Made by a program: the position numbers and the translations under genes. A stretch of DNA of 64,000 bases from Sandaracinaceae bacterium. Lineage in GTDB: Bacteria; Myxococcota_A; Polyangia; Polyangiales; Houyiibacteriaceae. Under the pieces are notes generated by a model, which had not been told where the DNA came from, searched no databases, and saw only the letters and a program-made list of their open reading frames with translations. This document shows, piece after piece, positions 60,338-64,000 of this stretch; the stretch's first letter is position 1, and the number at the start of each line of letters is the position of its first letter. Location of the stretch: NCBI GenBank assembly GCA_020633075.1, contig JACKEI010000005.1, positions 186,001-250,000 on the forward strand, in the 5' to 3' direction.

Positions 60338-62704
60338 TCAGTCCCTTGTCTTCAGCGTGCCGATCAGGTCGAGCGAGTCGAGCCGTCGGCGCACGATATA
60401 GCCGGCCACGAGCGAGGCGATCACCGTCACCACGGCGGCCGTCGCGTAGCTGGAGGAGTCGATCACGGCGGGCATGCGGAAGGCCTCGGGGTCCACGTCG
60501 GACATCATGCCGTCCAGCATCTGGCGACCCAGCCAGAGCCCGATGGGCAGCGCCAGGCCGACCTGCAGCGTGAGCTCACCCAGCAGCACGGAGCCGATCT
60601 CCGCCTTGGTGAAGCCCAGGATGCGCATGGACGCGAGGTCCCGCTGCCGCGAGTTCAGCGTGATGCGTGCGTTGTTGTAGACCACCCCGATGGTGATGGC
60701 GCCCGCGAAGAGCGCGATGACCAGCGCGAAGACGTCCATGGAGCGCCCGCTCTGCTCGGCGAACTGCCGGATGGCGCGCTTCGCGTTGCCGGCCGAGGCG
60801 ACCATGGGCAGCTCGTCCACGCGGGCCTGCACGTTGGCCTCCTGGCGCGGGTCCACGAAGAGCAGCACCTGGTTGATGGTGACTGGCTCTGCCAGCAGGC
60901 GGTGCAGCTCGGCCAGGCTCATGTGGCCGGCCATCCCCATGGCCTCGCTGACCACGCCGGCGACGGGGATGGACAGGGTGGGTCGCTCGCCGTCGAGCGT
61001 CACCACGCGCACGCGCTGGCCGGGGACCACGCCGAGACGCTCGGCCAGGATGTCGGTGAGGATCACGCCGTGCGCAGGGATGTGCTGCTCATGCCCGTGC
61101 AAGTCGCGGAGAGGACGGAGCGCGTGGGGCTCGGGGTAGCCCGTGATGGCCGCCGTGCGCGCGTGGACGCCCGCCTCGAAGCGCACGGCCAACGTACGCA
61201 GGCCCTCGGCGCGACGCACGCCCTCGATGACACGGAAGCTCGAGAGGTCGGTGTCTGGGACCGGTGCGCGCAGCGTCACGGTGATGTCCTCACGCTGTAC
61301 GGACGGAAGCATCTGGTCGATGAGCACCTTCATGGAGTCCGTGATGGACGCGCCCAGCACCAGCAGCCCCACGGAGAGCGCGATGCCCATCACGCTGAGC
61401 AGCGTGCGCACCGGCTGGCGCAGCAGCTCGCGCATGACCATGCGCAGCGAAGGCGACACCAGCCGGCGGAGCCACGCCGGCATCTGCCGGCCACCGCGAT
61501 ACGTCGGGGGCGTGGGTGGGCGCATCGCCTCGGCCGGTGTCATGCGCAGGATGCTGCGCACGGCGCCGAGACCGCCCACCACGCCGGCCAGGAGCGCAGT
61601 CACGATGGCCCCGGCAGCGATGTCCTTGGGGATGGCGAAGGCCAAGCGCGGCAGGTGGTAGAAGCCGAGGTACAGGTCCGTGAGCAGGTTGCCCATGACG
61701 GCGCCGAGCGCGAGGCCGAAGAGCGCGCCCAGCGCCACGATGACGATCACCAGCTCCAGGTAGTGCAGCGCGATGGTGGTGTCGCGGTAGCCGATGGCCT
61801 TGAGGGTGGCGACGATGCCGCGCTGCAGCGCGACGATCCGCGCGAGCACGACGTTCAGCAGGAAGGCCGCGACCGCCAAGAAGAGGAAGGGCGCGAAGTT
61901 GGCCATGCCCTCTAGCTGCGTGAGCTCTTGCGACAGGTAGTAGTGCGACGGCTGACGCTCGAGGCCATAGGCGCCGGGGGCACCATAGGGCTCGAGCAGC
62001 CGGTCCACCGCGTCCAGCACGGCGGGTGTGCTGGCGTGGGCCTGCAGCTCCAGCACCAGCTCGTTGAAGGCCCCCTCGAGACCGGTCACGGCCGCGAGCG
62101 CCTCGCGCGGCATCCAGACCACGGCGAAGCGCGCGTCGTCGGGCGCGAAGCTGCCCGCCTGCACCGCGAAGATCCACTCGGGCGAGGTGGCCAGCCCCAC
62201 CACCCGCAGCTCGCGCTCCTGCCCCTCGATGACCACACGCAAGGGCGCACCGGGCTCGAGTCGGTGCGCGCGCGCGAAGGCCTCCAGCAGCAGCACCTCA
62301 TCGTCATGCCCGGGCTGCGGCCGGCGTCCGCTCACCAGCCGCACCGCTCCGAGGCGCGCGTCGCCGTCGCGGGGAATGGAGACCGCCACGCCGTCCGCCG
62401 GGCTCGCCAGGCTGGGCATGGGCACGCGTAACCCCGTCCGCACGCGGGTCTGCACTCGGCTGACGCCCGGGAGCGCGGCCAGGCGCGGGGTGACGCTCTC
62501 CGGCACGCGCTCGGCGCTGGCAAACACATCCCCCATGCGCTGGGCCCCGTAGTAGCGGGTGCGGGCGTCCACCAGCGCGCGGTGGGTCCCCGCCAGGCTG
62601 ACGAAGGCGCTGACGCCGCAAGCGACCACGGTCGCGATGGTCAGGATGGGCCCGCGCAGCTCGCGGAGGTCACGCAGCAGCTTGCGGTGCAGCGGGCCAA
62701 TCAT
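60338..62704 (-). CDS. FtsX/MacB-family ABC transporter permease, duplicated
   Basis: 788 residues. An N-terminal helix (GPILTIATVVACGVSAFVSL) and large periplasmic domain, then two FtsX blocks of membrane helices (FAPFLFLAVAAFLLNVVLAR; YLELVIVIVALGALFGLALG; ALLAGVVGGLGAVRSIL) and a second periplasmic domain before the last helices (LVIALFAGAITIGVVYNNAR; AAVVTVIASLVAGYIVRRRL). The segment NARITLNSRQRDLASMRILG is characteristic. It belongs to the mechanotransmission ABC class that exports lipoproteins, peptides or lipids. Confidence 0.9.
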   Translation of the reverse strand: MIGPLHRKLLRDLRELRGPILTIATVVACGVSAFVSLAGTHRALVDARTRYYGAQRMGDVFASAERVPESVTPRLAALPGVSRVQTRVRTGLRVPMPSLASPADGVAVSIPRDGDARLGAVRLVSGRRPQPGHDDEVLLLEAFARAHRLEPGAPLRVVIEGQERELRVVGLATSPEWIFAVQAGSFAPDDARFAVVWMPREALAAVTGLEGAFNELVLELQAHASTPAVLDAVDRLLEPYGAPGAYGLERQPSHYYLSQELTQLEGMANFAPFLFLAVAAFLLNVVLARIVALQRGIVATLKAIGYRDTTIALHYLELVIVIVALGALFGLALGAVMGNLLTDLYLGFYHLPRLAFAIPKDIAAGAIVTALLAGVVGGLGAVRSILRMTPAEAMRPPTPPTYRGGRQMPAWLRRLVSPSLRMVMRELLRQPVRTLLSVMGIALSVGLLVLGASITDSMKVLIDQMLPSVQREDITVTLRAPVPDTDLSSFRVIEGVRRAEGLRTLAVRFEAGVHARTAAITGYPEPHALRPLRDLHGHEQHIPAHGVILTDILAERLGVVPGQRVRVVTLDGERPTLSIPVAGVVSEAMGMAGHMSLAELHRLLAEPVTINQVLLFVDPRQEANVQARVDELPMVASAGNAKRAIRQFAEQSGRSMDVFALVIALFAGAITIGVVYNNARITLNSRQRDLASMRILGFTKAEIGSVLLGELTLQVGLALPIGLWLGRQMLDGMMSDVDPEAFRMPAVIDSSSYATAAVVTVIASLVAGYIVRRRLDSLDLIGTLKTRD

Positions 62705-62714
62705 GTGGCGCCGT

Positions 62715-63458
62715 TCACCATGAGAGGTCCCGGGGGTTCAGCTTCTCGTAGCCGCTCTCGTCCGACACGACGAGCCCGTCGGCCACGACGATGCGGCGGT
62801 CGGCGATGCGCGACACGGGCGCGTTGTGCGTGATGATGGCGGTGGTGGTGCCCAGCTCGCGGTTGATGCGCGTGAGCACCTCCAGCACCAACACGCCCGT
62901 CTGGAAGTCGAGCGCGCCGGTGGGCTCGTCGCACAGCAGCACGTCGGGGCGCTTGGCGATGGCGCGCGCGATCGCCACGCGCTGCTGCTCACCACCGGAG
63001 AGCTGCGCCGGGAAGTGTCCTGCGCGCTCACGCAGTCCCACCAGCTCCAGCGCCTCGTCGGGGCTCATGGCCCCGTCGACCAGGTCGGTCACCAGCTCCA
63101 CGTTCTCACGCGCGGTGAGGCTGGCCACGAGGTTGTAGAACTGGAACACGAAGCCAACGTGCTCGCGGCGGAAGCGCGTGAGCTCGCTCTGGCTGGCGCG
63201 GCTCAGGTCTTGACCCCGATACCGCACCTCGCCGCTCGTCGGGGTGTCCAGCCCGCCGATGATGTTGAGCAGCGTGCTCTTGCCGGAACCACTCGCACCC
63301 ACCAGCACGGTCATCTCGCCTTCGTGCAGGTCCCAGTCCACGCCCCGGAGCGCGTGCACGTCCACCTCACCCATGCGGTACACCTTGGTGAGCGCGCGGG
63401 CGCTGAGTACGACGGCTCCCATCGACTTCGGGGTAGCGGTGGTCTCCGCAGCGCTCAC
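62715..63458 (-). CDS. LolD/MacB-type ABC transporter ATPase
   Basis: 247 residues. Walker A GASGSGKSTL, Q-loop FVFQFYNLVASLTARENVEL (the LolD/MacB signature), ABC signature LSGGEQQRVAIARAI, Walker B LLCDEPTGALD, His-loop in ITHNAP. It drives the permease encoded 10 bp downstream. Its ATG overlaps the stop of the upstream photolyase gene, an unusual pairing. Confidence 0.93.
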   Translation of the reverse strand: MSAAETTATPKSMGAVVLSARALTKVYRMGEVDVHALRGVDWDLHEGEMTVLVGASGSGKSTLLNIIGGLDTPTSGEVRYRGQDLSRASQSELTRFRREHVGFVFQFYNLVASLTARENVELVTDLVDGAMSPDEALELVGLRERAGHFPAQLSGGEQQRVAIARAIAKRPDVLLCDEPTGALDFQTGVLVLEVLTRINRELGTTTAIITHNAPVSRIADRRIVVADGLVVSDESGYEKLNPRDLSW

Positions 63459-64000
63459 TCCTTCGCTCCTTTCAGGTGCTGCTTGGCCAGCTCGAGGAAG
63501 CGCTCACGGGCCAGCGCGTGATCCACGACGGGCGCAGGGTAGCCCTCGCCGAGCGTCACGTCAGCCCGCCGCAGCACGTCCGCCGGGGCCTCTGCCGGCG
63601 CGTGGATGTAGCGGGCCGGCAGCTGCGCGAGCTCGGGCACGTAGCGGCGCACGTAGTCGCCCTCGGGGTCGAAGCGCTGTCCTTGCAGCGTGGGGTTGAA
63701 GACGCGGAAGTAAGGCTGGGCGTCGCAGCCACAGCCCGCCGACCACTGCCAGCCCGCGTTGTTCTGCGCCCAGTCTCCGTCGGTGAGGTACTTCATGTAG
63801 TGCGCCTCGCCCGCCTGGTAGTGGATGAGCAGGTGCTTGGTGAGGAAGCTGGCTGCGATCATGCGCGCGCGGTTGTGTACGAAGCCCTCCGTCAGCAGCT
63901 GACGCGCGGCGGCGTCCACGACCGGGTAGCCCGTCTTGCCGGCGGTCCAGGCCTCCCACAGGGCGGGGACCTGCTGGGGCGTGCGCCAGGGGAAGCCCGC
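63455..64000 (-). CDS. phrB: Deoxyribodipyrimidine photolyase, C-terminal part (runs off right edge)
   Basis: About 181 C-terminal residues are present. FPWR near the edge, WEAWTAGKTGYPVVDAAARQ, FVHNRARMIAASFLTKHLLI, YLTDGDWAQNNAGWQWSAGC and YFRVFNPTLQGQRFDPEGDY are the FAD-binding photolyase core, including the Trp/Asn positions of the cofactor pocket and electron chain. It repairs cyclobutane pyrimidine dimers with light. The N-terminal antenna domain lies beyond 64000. The stop overlaps the start of the ABC ATPase gene. Confidence 0.95.
   Translation of the reverse strand, partial: AGFPWRTPQQVPALWEAWTAGKTGYPVVDAAARQLLTEGFVHNRARMIAASFLTKHLLIHYQAGEAHYMKYLTDGDWAQNNAGWQWSAGCGCDAQPYFRVFNPTLQGQRFDPEGDYVRRYVPELAQLPARYIHAPAEAPADVLRRADVTLGEGYPAPVVDHALARERFLELAKQHLKGAKE

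Noticed and set aside
1..64000. CRISPR arrays, tRNA or rRNA genes
   Set aside because: None recognised by eye: no regularly spaced direct repeats of 25-40 bp, no cloverleaf with TTCRA, and no rRNA core sequences.

Overview
The window looks like chromosome from a high-GC Myxococcota bacterium, most plausibly a Sandaracinus-like member of the Polyangiales. The evidence is the very high GC of most of the window, large secreted lipoproteins with repeated CGxGxxxxxExCDDGN...GDGCSxxC units, Asp/Gly/Thr-rich lipoprotein linkers, a DUF2378-like protein, and TPR/DUF3857 giants. No rRNA, tRNA or CRISPR array was recognised. Gene functions are motif-based readings made without database searches.

Layout. 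1-6.8 kb: start of a sulfite-oxidase-like molybdoenzyme, a secreted protein, a membrane protein, a TetR regulator overlapping a cytoplasmic molybdopterin oxidoreductase, and a TPR protein/lipoprotein pair. 7.0-10.4 kb: a His-rich exported protein followed by a TonB-dependent receptor that carries its own TonB-like domain. 10.4-21.6 kb: a lower-GC accessory island. It holds a baseplate-like relic, an array of GATGGCCATC palindromes, a transposition-ATPase relic, a frameshifted ComM-like pseudogene, transposase and DUF3800 fragments, a complete Gabija anti-phage system (gajA, gajB, plus an overlapping 48-codon ORF), and a 5'-truncated RHS protein ending in a putative metallopeptidase toxin whose stop codon overlaps the start of a small lipoprotein, the likely immunity gene. 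21.6-26.9 kb: Rsm22 methyltransferase, CcmC/CcmD cytochrome-c maturation genes, a UbiA-family phosphoribosyltransferase, Lgt and a DUF3592 protein. 27.1-34.7 kb: two giant overlapping DUF3857/transglutaminase-type exported proteins. 34.8-47.3 kb: a STAS-like protein, a FadL porin, SelO, an inactive/active protease pair, a hydrolase, a split RdgC, an MgtA-type P-ATPase and a PLP desulfhydrase. 47.3-64 kb: a Cys-rich-repeat lipoprotein, a hotdog protein, membrane and PDZ proteins, DUF2378, a Baeyer-Villiger-type monooxygenase, the formaldehyde pathway (adhC-fghA), an esterase, and a photolyase-ABC exporter operon that runs off the right edge.

Regulation. Many host genes have a TAnnnT box ending 6-10 bases before the start codon and no Shine-Dalgarno sequence, which suggests leaderless transcripts. 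Island genes instead carry strong AGGAGG sites. The selO/lipoprotein pair is divergent from an 18-bp gap in which the two -10 boxes overlap by five bases.

The most promising leads are the RHS metallopeptidase/lipoprotein pair, the third small ORF of the Gabija operon, the shared -10 promoter, and two cases where a catalytically ruined paralogue is co-translated with an intact enzyme.
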